Source: Mycolicibacterium komossense
Lineage (GTDB): Bacteria; Actinomycetota; Actinomycetes; Mycobacteriales; Mycobacteriaceae
Length of the DNA: 46,779 nt
NCBI RefSeq assembly: GCF_025822605.1
Contig: NZ_JACKTY010000016.1
Coordinates: forward strand, 1 to 46,779
Direction: 5' to 3'
The translations under genes and the position numbers were made by a program. Shown here in pieces: positions 33,727 through 41,952 of this stretch. Positions within the stretch are counted from its first letter, which is position 1; the number at the start of each line of letters is the position of its first letter. The notes under the pieces were generated by a model, which was not told where the DNA came from, did no database searches, and worked only from the letters and a program-made list of their open reading frames with translations.

Positions 33727-34647
33727 ATGTTGTTACGCAGAATCGCCAGGCCCATGTTGTCCGCAGCGTTCATCGGTCAGGGCATCGCTGCCCTGCGCAG
33801 CCCCAAGCCGGCGGCCGATATCGCCCGACCCACCCTCGAAGGTCTGCAGAAGCTTCCTGACCCGGTGGGCGGGAACGTCCCGACCAACGCGGAGACCTTC
33901 GCGAAAGTCAACGCCGCCATCCAGATCGGCGGCGGTGTCCTTCTTGCGACGGGCAAGGTTCCGCGGCTGGCATCGGCGGCCCTGGCAGCCACCGTCATTC
34001 CGGGCAACCTGGGTGCACACATGTTCTGGTCGGAGACCGATCCCGTGGTGAAGGCGCAGAAGCGCCAGGATTTCCTTATCGACCTGAGCCTGCTCGGCGG
34101 ATTGATCATCGCGTCCGCGGATACGGCAGGGAAGCCGTCGCTGGGCTGGCGCGGCAAGCGCGCCGCCAGGAAGCTGGGCGACACCGTCACATCCGCGTTG
34201 CCGAGCGGATCAAACGTGGCGCTGATCGATCCCGAGCTGGTCGAAAAGGCGGGCCACACCTTGCATGCCGGCGCCGAACGCGGACGGGATTTGGTGCTCG
34301 AGGCGGGCGAGCGCAGCGCACCGCTGGTGGAAGCGGCTCGCAAGCGTGCCGAGGAACTCGCCGAGGTGGCGGCAGAGCGCAGCGCTCCCCTGGCGAAGAA
34401 AGCCCGTAAGCGCGGAGCCGAGCTCGCCGACGTGGCCAGCAAGCGCGCCGAGGAATTGGCCGACGTGGCCAGCAAGCGTGGTGAAAAATTCGCCGATGTC
34501 GCGAGCAAACGAAGTGCCGAATGGGCCGAACTGGCCAGAGAACGTGGCGTGGAATTGGCGCAGGCGACCAGGGACCAGAGCGAAGAGCTGGCTTCGGTTG
34601 CCGGCAAGAAGGCCCGCAAGAAAGCCAAGGCGCTGAAGAACCGCTGA
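33727..34647 (+). CDS. DoxX-like membrane protein with ten 11-residue C-terminal repeats
   Basis: 306 residues from ATG 33727 (GGGGGGAA about 10 nt upstream). About residues 1-140 look like DoxX: RRIARPMLSAAFIGQGIAAL, PDPVGGNVPTNAETFAKVNA, three to four membrane helices including LASAALAATVIPGNLGAHMF and LIDLSLLGGLIIASADT. Residues 189-298 are ten gapless 11-residue units (for example LADVASKRAEE, LADVASKRGEK, FADVASKRSAE), then a Lys-rich end. Hendecads form extended amphipathic helices or coiled coils. The tail is probably cytoplasmic and could lie on the membrane or bind nucleic acid or another protein (inference). Confidence 0.85.
   Translation: MLLRRIARPMLSAAFIGQGIAALRSPKPAADIARPTLEGLQKLPDPVGGNVPTNAETFAKVNAAIQIGGGVLLATGKVPRLASAALAATVIPGNLGAHMFWSETDPVVKAQKRQDFLIDLSLLGGLIIASADTAGKPSLGWRGKRAARKLGDTVTSALPSGSNVALIDPELVEKAGHTLHAGAERGRDLVLEAGERSAPLVEAARKRAEELAEVAAERSAPLAKKARKRGAELADVASKRAEELADVASKRGEKFADVASKRSAEWAELARERGVELAQATRDQSEELASVAGKKARKKAKALKNR
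34291..34620 (+). repeat. Ten 33-bp coding repeats (hendecads)
   Basis: Each unit begins with Leu, Phe or Trp and has the form hydrophobic-A-x-x-A-x-K/R-R-x-x-E/P. Units 4-7 are the most alike at the DNA level (GCCGACGTGGCCAGCAAGCG recurs), indicating recent duplication inside the gene. Confidence 0.85.
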
Positions 34648-34821
34648 TTTCGCGGAAGCGGCGCAATCTTAAGCTTTTCGGAAAAGTTGCAGGTCACCGC
34701 CCGGGTGAACAGGTAGATACCCCGGCGGTGGCTTTAGCTCTCGACGCGGTGAACGCCGTTGTGCCATTGACCGGCGCGGTAGATTACGGCAATCGACAAC
34801 CGCGATAGGGAGCTCAATAAG

Positions 34822-35475
34822 ATGACCACGGGTGATTACGATCCGAATAACCCGCCTCAGCCTGGCGGATACCCGCCACCGCCACCGCCGCAGTACGGCC
34901 AGCAGGGCGGATATGCCCCGCCGCCCCCACCGCCGTCCTATGGCCCGGCCGGCGGTTATCCCCCGCCCCCGCCCGGCGGCTATCCTCCGCCACCCCCGCA
35001 GTACGGCGGCGCGCCTGGCTACGGCTATCCTCCCCCGCCGGGCCCGGTGGGGGGTCAGCAACCGGGCAGCCTGGGAATTCGCTTCGGCGCCCGGCTGATC
35101 GACGGCATCCTCGTCGGAATCGTCGCGTTTGTTCTGGCTCTGGTGATCAGCATGGAGAGCAACATCCTGGTCACCGGCCTCTTTTCCGGGGTGCTCACCT
35201 TCGTGTACTTCGTGGCATTTGAAGTGACGCAGGGTTGGACGCCCGGTAAGAAGATCCTCGGACTGAGCGTTCACGGACCGGGTGGCGCACCCAAGCCTGA
35301 CGTCAAGCAGTCCGCGATCCGCAACTCGTTCACCTTGCTGTCGGTGATCCCGTACGTCGGTGGCCTACTCGCCCTGATCGCCTACATCGTGATCGCGGTG
35401 ACCATCAACAGCAGCCCCACCAAGCAGGGCAAGCACGATGAGCTCGCCGGCGGCACCCAGGTCGTCAAGGGCTAG
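34822..35475 (+). CDS. RDD-family membrane protein with Pro/Gly/Tyr-rich head
   Basis: 217 residues. The first 80 are low-complexity (PPPPPPQYGQQGGY, GGYPPPPPQYGG), typical of mycobacterial RDD proteins. The RDD domain follows: LGIRFGARLIDGILVGIVAF (Arg and Asp of the name), VTQGWTPGKKILGLSVHG, and three membrane helices. Function is unclear; some RDD proteins affect sodium or proton exchange, and the disordered head may mediate clustering at the membrane. It is followed by a perfect terminator palindrome. Confidence 0.88.
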   Translation: MTTGDYDPNNPPQPGGYPPPPPPQYGQQGGYAPPPPPPSYGPAGGYPPPPPGGYPPPPPQYGGAPGYGYPPPPGPVGGQQPGSLGIRFGARLIDGILVGIVAFVLALVISMESNILVTGLFSGVLTFVYFVAFEVTQGWTPGKKILGLSVHGPGGAPKPDVKQSAIRNSFTLLSVIPYVGGLLALIAYIVIAVTINSSPTKQGKHDELAGGTQVVKG

Positions 35476-35486
35476 TACCCATCAGC

Positions 35487-35528
35487 GACGAAAAGAGACC
35501 CCCGACATGTCGGGGGTCTCTTTTCGTC
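35487..35528. terminator. Bidirectional terminator, perfect 42-bp palindrome
   Basis: Two perfect 21-base arms with no unpaired loop bases (centre ACATGT), GC-rich core CCCCCGACA and A/T tracts at both flanks (AAAAGAGA / TCTCTTTT). It serves both the RDD gene and the convergent gntP gene ending at 35536. Confidence 0.93.
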
Positions 35529-35535
35529 CGTCTGC

Positions 35536-36939
35536 TTAGACCACCAGGTCCAGCAGCAGGACCACACCGAGACCGCTGACCGAGAGCACGGTCTCCATGA
35601 TCGACCAGGTCTTGATGGTCTGTCCCACCGTGATCCGGAAGTATTGGTTCACCAGCCAGAACCCGGCATCGTTCACGTGGGAGAAGAACAGTGATCCGGC
35701 GCCGACCGCGAGCACGACCAGCGACACCTGGGCGGTGGGCAGGCCCTCCACGAGCCCGAGGATGAGCGAGGACGCGGTGATGGTCGCGACGGTCGCCGAA
35801 CCGGTCGCCAGGCGAATCAGCACCGCGAGGATCCAGGCCAGCAGGATGACGGAGAAGTGTGCCCCCTCGGCCCAGCGCGCCAGCAACGTGCCGATACCGC
35901 TGTCGACCAACACCTGTTTGAATCCGCCACCTGCGGCGACGATCAGGATGATCCCGGCCACCGGGGGTAGGCCCGATTCGATGCACTTGGTGAGCTGATC
36001 GCGCGTCATCGCTGCACCACGGCCCAGCGTGACCATGCCCACGATGACGGCGATCAGCAGGGCGACCAACGGGGTGCCCAGGATGTCGAACACCTGCCGG
36101 ACCAGTTGCTTCTTGTCGTCGACGAAAATGTCCACCAACGCCTTGCCCAGCATCAGCACCACGGGCAACAGCACACTGAACAGCGTGACGCCGAACGACG
36201 GACGACGCCTCTCAGCACCGTCCTCGGCGAACCGGTCGGCGTCGAATGTGTCGGGCGCTGCGACGACCACCCACTTTCCGGCCAGCTTTCCGAACAGCGG
36301 ACCCGCCAGGACGATGGTCGGGATCGCAACGACGACACCGAGGGCCAGTGTGATACCCAGATCGGCGTGGAGCAGGCCGATCGCCGTCAGCGGACCGGGG
36401 TGGGGCGGGACGAATCCGTGCATCGCGGAAAGACCTGCCAGCGCAGGGATTCCGACGGTGATCAGCGACAGCTGCGATCGTCGCGACACCAGGTAGATGA
36501 CGGGCATCAGCAGGACCAGCCCGATCTCGAAGAACATCGGCAGGCCGATGATCGCGCCGACCAGAGCCATCGCCCAGGGCAACATGCGCGGCGACGCGTG
36601 CCCGACGATGGTGTCGACGATCTCGTCGGCGCCTCCGGAGTCGGCCAGCAGTTTGGCGAACATCGCGCCGAGGGCGATCAGGATCCCGACGCTGGCCGCA
36701 GTGTCACCGAATCCCTTTGCGAAAGAAGTCAATACGGTCTGCAGGTTGACACCCGCCACGATTCCGACGGTCAGCGCACCGAAGATCAGGGCCAGGAACG
36801 GGTGCAATTTCACGATGGTGATCAGCACGACGATCACCGCAATCCCGGCTACGAACGCCGCGACCAACTGCCAGCCGGAGGCCACCGGCTCGGTGAGCTT
36901 CGGGGCGTCATCGGCCAGAAAGGTAATGCCGGAGATCAT
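35536..36939 (-). CDS. gntP: Gluconate permease (GntP family)
   Basis: 467 residues with about twelve to fourteen membrane segments. Family blocks: KLHPFLALIFGALTVGIVAG, GFGDTAASVGILIALGAMFAKLL (first GntP signature), LPMFFEIGLVLLMPV, MHGFVPPHPGPLTAIGLL, IRLATGSATVATITAS, LFFSHVNDAGFWLVNQYF. It imports gluconate or a related sugar acid by proton symport. Its start directly follows the gntK stop, so kinase and permease form one operon under the divergent GntR-type regulator. Confidence 0.93.
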   Translation of the reverse strand: MISGITFLADDAPKLTEPVASGWQLVAAFVAGIAVIVVLITIVKLHPFLALIFGALTVGIVAGVNLQTVLTSFAKGFGDTAASVGILIALGAMFAKLLADSGGADEIVDTIVGHASPRMLPWAMALVGAIIGLPMFFEIGLVLLMPVIYLVSRRSQLSLITVGIPALAGLSAMHGFVPPHPGPLTAIGLLHADLGITLALGVVVAIPTIVLAGPLFGKLAGKWVVVAAPDTFDADRFAEDGAERRRPSFGVTLFSVLLPVVLMLGKALVDIFVDDKKQLVRQVFDILGTPLVALLIAVIVGMVTLGRGAAMTRDQLTKCIESGLPPVAGIILIVAAGGGFKQVLVDSGIGTLLARWAEGAHFSVILLAWILAVLIRLATGSATVATITASSLILGLVEGLPTAQVSLVVLAVGAGSLFFSHVNDAGFWLVNQYFRITVGQTIKTWSIMETVLSVSGLGVVLLLDLVV

Positions 36940-37437
36940 CTAGTGCTCCTGTCGCGTGCTGGCGAGGTAGTTCTCGACGATGGCGTCAATGCCCTGGTCG
37001 ACGTCCACGGCGACGCCGTGCTCATCGGGTCCGAGCGGTTCCAGGGTGTCGAATTGCGACTTCAGCAGTGACGCGGGCATGAAATGACCCGGCCGGCTCG
37101 CCTGCCTGCGACCGATGACGTCGGGCGTGCCTTCCAGATGCAGGAACTCGACCTGCGGGCAGTGCCGGCGAAGTTGATCGCGATAGGTGCGTTTGAGCGC
37201 CGAACAGCTCATCACCCCGCCGCCGGAATGTTCGGCGAGCCAGTCGCCGATGGATTCCAGCCAAGGCCGACGGTCATCGTCGTCGAGTGGATGACCGGCG
37301 GTCATCTTGGCGATGTTGGCCGGCGGATGGAAGTCGTCCGCGTCGGCGAACGGAACGCGGAGACGTTGTGCGAGCGCGGCGCCGACGGTGGACTTACCCG
37401 ACCCCGAGACCCCCATGACGACAATCGGTGACCCCAT
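36940..37437 (-). CDS. gntK: Gluconokinase
   Basis: 165 residues, the usual length. P-loop VMGVSGSGKSTVGAAL, substrate motif FADADDFHPPANIAKMTAGHPLDDDDR, then SCSALKRTYRDQLR and LEGTPDVIGRRQASRPGHFMP. It phosphorylates D-gluconate to 6-phosphogluconate. ATG 37437 (MGSPIVVMG) is preferred, because AGGGGAG lies 8 nt upstream of it and directly abuts the alternative GTG 37446. The stop is immediately before the gntP start. Confidence 0.94.
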   Translation of the reverse strand: MGSPIVVMGVSGSGKSTVGAALAQRLRVPFADADDFHPPANIAKMTAGHPLDDDDRRPWLESIGDWLAEHSGGGVMSCSALKRTYRDQLRRHCPQVEFLHLEGTPDVIGRRQASRPGHFMPASLLKSQFDTLEPLGPDEHGVAVDVDQGIDAIVENYLASTRQEH

Positions 37438-37492
37438 AACCTTCACTCCCCTGTTGTTACCCCGCTGTGCCTCTCGTCACACAGCATGCATT

Positions 37493-37507
37493 AATGATCA
37501 TACGATT
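37493..37507. promoter_or_regulatory. Candidate operator of the GntR-type regulator
   Basis: AATGATCATACGATT lies between gntK and the divergent regulator gene and contains the perfect palindrome ATGATCAT. It resembles in outline the corynebacterial GntR box TATGATAGTACCAAT (recalled, 10 of 15 positions). The surrounding region is AT-rich, as expected for the divergent promoters. Confidence 0.4.
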
Positions 37508-37571
37508 TCAAGATTACTGTGAATACATCTGTTTTAAGGGCGATATCACGCGCATATGACAGGATGTAACC

Positions 37572-38291
37572 GTGACGGGTGAGCCGAATGCCGAGCCCAA
37601 AATGGTCGGCGAGCTGCACGCGAATTTGCTCGATGCGCTGGGCTCCGGCATCGCGTCGGGCCGACTCGCGATCGGTCAGGTCCTCACCCTCGAGGGGGTC
37701 AGCACCGATCACGGCGTGTCCCGCAGTGTCGCACGGGAGGCCATCCGCGTGCTGGAATCGATGGGAATGGTCGCATCGCGCCGGCGCGTCGGCATCACGA
37801 TTCAGGCTGCCGACAAGTGGAATGTCTTCGACCCCACACTGATTCGCTGGCGGCTCGATGCCGGCGACCGTGCGGCCCAACTGCTGTCGCTGTCCGAGCT
37901 ACGCCGCGGATTCGAGCCCGCCGCCGCCGCCCTGGCCGCGCGGCGCGCCGACCCACACCAGTGCCGAATCATGGCGGCTGCCGTCTCCGACATGGTGGTG
38001 CACGGCCGATCTGGCGATCTGGACTCATACCTGTTGGCCGACAAGGTCTTTCACCGGACACTCTTGGAAGCCAGCGGAAACGAGATGTTCCGCGCCCTCA
38101 ATGCCGTCGTCGCCGAAGTCCTCACCGGCCGCACCCAGCACGGACTGATGCCCGAACGCCCCAACGCCTCGGCGATCGCCCTGCACGACGAGGTGGCTCG
38201 CGCGATCCGGTTACGCGACGAAGCCACCGCCGAGGCCTCGATGCGGGCGATCATCGACGAGGCCGCATCCGCAGTCACCGAAGACGGGTGA
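37572..38291 (+). CDS. GntR-family regulator, FCD (FadR-like) subfamily
   Basis: 239 residues from GTG 37572. The winged helix is LGSGIASGRLAIGQVLTLE, then VSRSVAREAIRVLESMGMVASRRRVGI, followed by an FCD helical effector domain (LIRWRLDAGDRAAQLLSLSE, LRRGFEPAAAALAARRAD, DKVFHRTLLEASGNEMF, ALHDEVARAIRLRD) whose His/Asp residues normally bind a metal and an organic acid. Divergent from gntK-gntP, it most likely represses them until gluconate or a phosphorylated product is present. Confidence 0.91.
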   Translation: MTGEPNAEPKMVGELHANLLDALGSGIASGRLAIGQVLTLEGVSTDHGVSRSVAREAIRVLESMGMVASRRRVGITIQAADKWNVFDPTLIRWRLDAGDRAAQLLSLSELRRGFEPAAAALAARRADPHQCRIMAAAVSDMVVHGRSGDLDSYLLADKVFHRTLLEASGNEMFRALNAVVAEVLTGRTQHGLMPERPNASAIALHDEVARAIRLRDEATAEASMRAIIDEAASAVTEDG

Positions 38292-38314
38292 GCCGACCCC
38301 CGATCATTGCCAGA

Positions 38315-38836
38315 TCAGCCGGCAGTGACACTGAAATTCATCAGCAGGCCGTCGACCTTGGTGACCGTCACGGTGTCCGTCATCGTCCGACCGCCCGCGA
38401 CGACCTCGCAACTGGCCTTGTTGCCGACTGTGCCTTCGAGCGCGGACCCACACGTCACCGACTCGACTGCCTTTCCACCGTGTCTGGCGACGATGTCCTT
38501 GACCGATTTCTCCAGCTGGGCCTTCGACAGAGCGGGCGACATCTCGTAGGACACCGTGGTGCCCTCGACCTTGGTCACCGTGACGATCGGTTCGAAGGCA
38601 TTGATCGGGCTCAGCACGACCTCGCACGTGGTGGTCTTGCCCACGACACCCTCGAGGTCGGCGCTGCAGGTCACCGACTGCGGCTTCTGGCCCGCCTTGT
38701 GCAGGCGGTCGGTGATATCGCTCTGCAGATCGGCCTTCGTGACCGTCGGTGCACCCCCGCCCGTGGTCAAGCTGCAGCCTGACAGTGGCGCACAAACCAG
38801 TGCGGCGGCGCAGGCAGCCGTGACGAACGTCCTCAT
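38315..38836 (-). CDS. Lipoprotein with two DUF4333 domains
   Basis: 173 residues from ATG 38836 (GAGAGGA upstream). Signal peptide with lipobox LSGC at about residue 20. Two copies of DUF4333 follow, each with the pattern K-x2-L-x4-(I/V)-x-(D/A)-(R/I)..., SVTC, a second Cys in TTCEV or ASCEV, and a closing VTVTKVEG / VTVTKVDG strand. The paired cysteines suggest one disulfide per domain. Domains are about 70 residues. Surface-exposed, function unknown; convergent with the regulator gene. Confidence 0.88.
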   Translation of the reverse strand: MRTFVTAACAAALVCAPLSGCSLTTGGGAPTVTKADLQSDITDRLHKAGQKPQSVTCSADLEGVVGKTTTCEVVLSPINAFEPIVTVTKVEGTTVSYEMSPALSKAQLEKSVKDIVARHGGKAVESVTCGSALEGTVGNKASCEVVAGGRTMTDTVTVTKVDGLLMNFSVTAG

Positions 38837-38949
38837 TTCGATCCTCTCGAAATTTGCCAAATCTGCATGCTGGGTAGGTTTAGTCGAAAAATAGTAGGTT
38901 GATGGTAACGGACGAGGTTAACTGAAGCCCATGGTGTTTTACTGGTCGG

Positions 38950-39840
38950 ATGGAAAGAACACCCTCACTGGCTCGTCGCCTCTTCGACCGGTTCGAGCCC
39001 GTACACGGCGTCGTGTACTTCGCCCCCGAGGTCAGGGCGGCGCTCGACGGGCTCGGCTACCGGGGCTACTGGATGGGCTATTTTGCTGCGCGGTCCGCTC
39101 CACTGGGTGAGGTACCTGCAGAAGTGGTCACTGCACTGTTCTACAACTTCTCTCCCGCCAGAGTCGCCAAGGCACTACCTACGGCGTGGGAGATCGCACC
39201 GCCGGCAGAGGCCCTGCGCGTGCGCTGCCAAACCGCCGTCGCAGCCTTGCACAGATACGGCGTCGCCGACTCGCGTCACGACGAGGACGTCTCGACCACT
39301 GCCGATCTCCTCGCGAAGGCCGCAACGACCACCCCGGTGGCGGGCCGACCGCTGTTCGCCGCCAACAGTGCGCTGCCGTGGCCGTCGACACCGGTCGAAA
39401 AGCTCTGGCACGCCGCAACTCTGCTACGCGAACACCGCGGCGACGGGCATATCGCCGCGCTGGTCGCCGCAGGTGTCAGTGGCCGCGAGTCCAACGTGCT
39501 GCACGCCGCCGCGGGGGCAGTCGACCCGGAGTACATCAAGCGCACCAGGGACTACGACGATGACGAGTGGCAGCAATGCTGCGCCGGCCTGGCTCGGCGC
39601 GGCCTGATCGACGCCGCCGATCTGACGGTGACCGCGCAGGGCCGCGACCTCAAGCAGCAGATCGAAGCGGTGACGAACACCGTCGCGCTGTCCGCATTCG
39701 ACGCCCTCGACGATTCGGAGATCGAGGCCTTGTTCGCCGCACTGACTCCGATCACTCGCACGGTGATCGCCGGCGGCGACCTGCCGGAGATGACACCGAT
39801 GGGACTGCGCCGCGACGAACTGCACGACGACCAGCCCTGA
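38950..39840 (+). CDS. SCO6745-like protein (possible winged-helix-type fold)
   Basis: 296 residues, mostly helical, no signal peptide. It starts RRLFDRFEPVHGVVYFAPEV followed by LGYRGYWMGYFAARSAPLG, a pattern I associate with the actinobacterial SCO6745 family. The C-terminal half includes a MarR-like stretch (LARRGLIDAADLTVTAQGRDLKQQIE and ALDDSEIEALFAALTPI). No enzymatic motif is visible. It is convergent with the kinase-DUF7064 gene (15 bp between stops). The role cannot be inferred. Confidence 0.75.
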   Translation: MERTPSLARRLFDRFEPVHGVVYFAPEVRAALDGLGYRGYWMGYFAARSAPLGEVPAEVVTALFYNFSPARVAKALPTAWEIAPPAEALRVRCQTAVAALHRYGVADSRHDEDVSTTADLLAKAATTTPVAGRPLFAANSALPWPSTPVEKLWHAATLLREHRGDGHIAALVAAGVSGRESNVLHAAAGAVDPEYIKRTRDYDDDEWQQCCAGLARRGLIDAADLTVTAQGRDLKQQIEAVTNTVALSAFDALDDSEIEALFAALTPITRTVIAGGDLPEMTPMGLRRDELHDDQP

Positions 39841-39855
39841 GCTGCCCCGGCCACG

Positions 39856-41874
39856 TCACTGGTTGCGGTTCCACTCCAACCAGCCGACACCGGTGCGCCC
39901 GTCTGCGGTGGTCACAGTCGCCCAGGCCCGCGGGAAAAAGCTGACCCGGCCGTCGGGAGCGGTCAGCCGCACCGGCGCGTGCCCGACGATCTGGGCGGTC
40001 GCCACCACGTCAGCCGACCCGTCAGCTGTCAGCGTCAGCTCGGTGCTCACCGGTAACTCGTTGGGCGAGAAAACCTCCCGCGCGCTCACTCCCTGCAGCT
40101 CGACAAGCGGACCAGTGGCGTCCTCCGATGCGGTCTGGACATAGCCGATCCCGAAGGGCGGGATTCCCGGGATGCGCATATCGACGCCGTGCAGGTGTGT
40201 GCCGTCATCGAGGTGCAAGGCACTCCACACCCACTCCATGCTCCACCAGTCGCGCACACCCCACGAGTGGTCACGCTGACCGGGCACGCCGGCGAAGGTG
40301 TAGGTGTGGCCGTCGGCGGTAGCAACACCGCTGACGGCGCACGGGATCTCGTAGCGCGGGGTGATCCGGTATCGATAGGGCGTGCCGTCGCTGGTCCACT
40401 GCAGGTCCATCATCACCTCGACCGGCCGGCCGGCTTCGCCGCGCAACAGCGCCGCCGGGTCGTCGAACGCCTCGCCCCTGCCGCGCACCGTCACGGTGTA
40501 ACGCTGCAGCGGTGTCGTTGCGGCGTGGGCGAATTCGAAGGTATCGGTGTTGAGCGTCGCCGGATTCCCCGGCAGGGGCGCGGCGAACTCGGAGACGGCG
40601 ATGGTGGGCATGTCCGGGCCGCACAGCAGCGCCTGCAGCCAGGCGGTCTGCTGATTCGGGATCAACCCGAGCCGTAACCAACCGCCGACCCCCTGCGTCG
40701 GGTCGACGAAATCCCAGTACCAGCTTTCGCTCCACAGCGGTTCGTCGGTCGACGGGTGCGCGCCCTCGTCGGCGGCCTCCGGACGCAACGGCACCGTCGG
40801 CGCGGCGCTGGGCAACGCAGCCAGGGCGTCGGTATCGAGGACATGGCTGCAGTGCCGGTCGAGCATCGTCATGAACATCTCGTCGCCGCGGGCGGTGCGT
40901 TCCACCAACATCGAGGACACGATCGCCATCATCACGCCGAAGAAACTCTGTCTGCGAACGCCATCGCGGACGTCATCGAGGCTCAGTGCGGTAGCTGAAC
41001 CCAGGGCATCGTGATACGCGCGCAGCAGCACGTCGTAATGCTGGCGACGCTCCGCCACCGGCAGCGCGGAGCCGATGAAGTAAGCCAGGTCGGTCAGGGC
41101 GGGTCCCCAGGTGACGGTCTGCCAGTCGACGACCGTCAGCGGCCGATCCGAGCCGGCTGCACCGAACAGCATGTTGTCCAGCCGGTAGTCACCGTGCACC
41201 AGGCCCATCGGCCGGCCCTCGGCGCCCTCCGCGACCAGGTAGTCGTCGAAGCCCGCCACCAGGCGCTCGCAGACAGTGCGCTGGTCGTCGGTCATCACCT
41301 CGGCATACCGGTCGGCGAAGGCGGCGTAGAGCTGACCGATCAACAGCTGGTTGATCGGTGCGTCCCGGTTGAGCCAGTCGGTGCCCGCCAGCACGTCGTC
41401 GCCGAGCAACTGGGTGTGCAGACCGCCGAGCTGACTGACCGCGAGCACTGCCTGATCGACTGTCGCGCCGCGGATTTCGTCACCGACTCCTGCGAGAGCG
41501 GCATCCCCCAGCACCAGGTCGAAGATGCCGGTCGCCGGGTCGAAGGCGCTGTGCAGACACGGCGCCACCGGACTTGCCGCGCCGGCCGCCAACCGCGGCG
41601 CGATATCGGTGTAGAACCGGACCTCGCGCTCGTACAGCCCCAAGGCCAGGCCGGTCTGGCGACTGGTCGGGTCCCCCGCAGCCACCTTCAACACGACGGA
41701 ATCAGGCCCCGCGTCGGCCTCGTACCTCGGGGTGATCCGGTAGCACTCGCTCATCTGGCCGGTGCCGATGCGTTCGACGGTGAAATCGCTGACGGTCGCG
41801 CCGAGGACGGCGGTCAACCATTCGGCCGTGACATCGCCGGGCTTTTCGATGACGAGTTCAGTGTGGGCTGGCAC
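39856..41874 (-). CDS. APH-type phosphotransferase fused to a DUF7064-like beta-barrel domain
   Basis: 672 residues. Residues 1 to about 365 are a small-molecule kinase of the aminoglycoside-phosphotransferase/ecdysteroid-kinase type: catalytic loop LVHGDYRLDNMLF (His227, Asp229) and TVVDWQ (Asp250). Residues about 390-672 form a lipocalin-like domain with the marker GQRDHSWGVRDWW, related to DUF7064 and distantly to carotenoid hydratases/AttH. The pairing suggests phosphorylation of a hydrophobic alcohol bound by the barrel (inference). It is the last gene of a minus-strand series after a copper amine oxidase gene (78 bp). Confidence 0.8.
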   Translation of the reverse strand: MPAHTELVIEKPGDVTAEWLTAVLGATVSDFTVERIGTGQMSECYRITPRYEADAGPDSVVLKVAAGDPTSRQTGLALGLYEREVRFYTDIAPRLAAGAASPVAPCLHSAFDPATGIFDLVLGDAALAGVGDEIRGATVDQAVLAVSQLGGLHTQLLGDDVLAGTDWLNRDAPINQLLIGQLYAAFADRYAEVMTDDQRTVCERLVAGFDDYLVAEGAEGRPMGLVHGDYRLDNMLFGAAGSDRPLTVVDWQTVTWGPALTDLAYFIGSALPVAERRQHYDVLLRAYHDALGSATALSLDDVRDGVRRQSFFGVMMAIVSSMLVERTARGDEMFMTMLDRHCSHVLDTDALAALPSAAPTVPLRPEAADEGAHPSTDEPLWSESWYWDFVDPTQGVGGWLRLGLIPNQQTAWLQALLCGPDMPTIAVSEFAAPLPGNPATLNTDTFEFAHAATTPLQRYTVTVRGRGEAFDDPAALLRGEAGRPVEVMMDLQWTSDGTPYRYRITPRYEIPCAVSGVATADGHTYTFAGVPGQRDHSWGVRDWWSMEWVWSALHLDDGTHLHGVDMRIPGIPPFGIGYVQTASEDATGPLVELQGVSAREVFSPNELPVSTELTLTADGSADVVATAQIVGHAPVRLTAPDGRVSFFPRAWATVTTADGRTGVGWLEWNRNQ

Positions 41875-41952
41875 GTGACCAACCTAGAACACGGGGCCAC
41901 GACTCCAACGCGTTTCGCCGGGATTAGTTGACGGGTGTCAAATCCGGCCTGG

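Noticed and set aside
35487..35528. Perfect 42-bp palindrome as operator or mobile-element end
   Set aside because: Position between two convergent stops and A/T flanks fit a bidirectional terminator.
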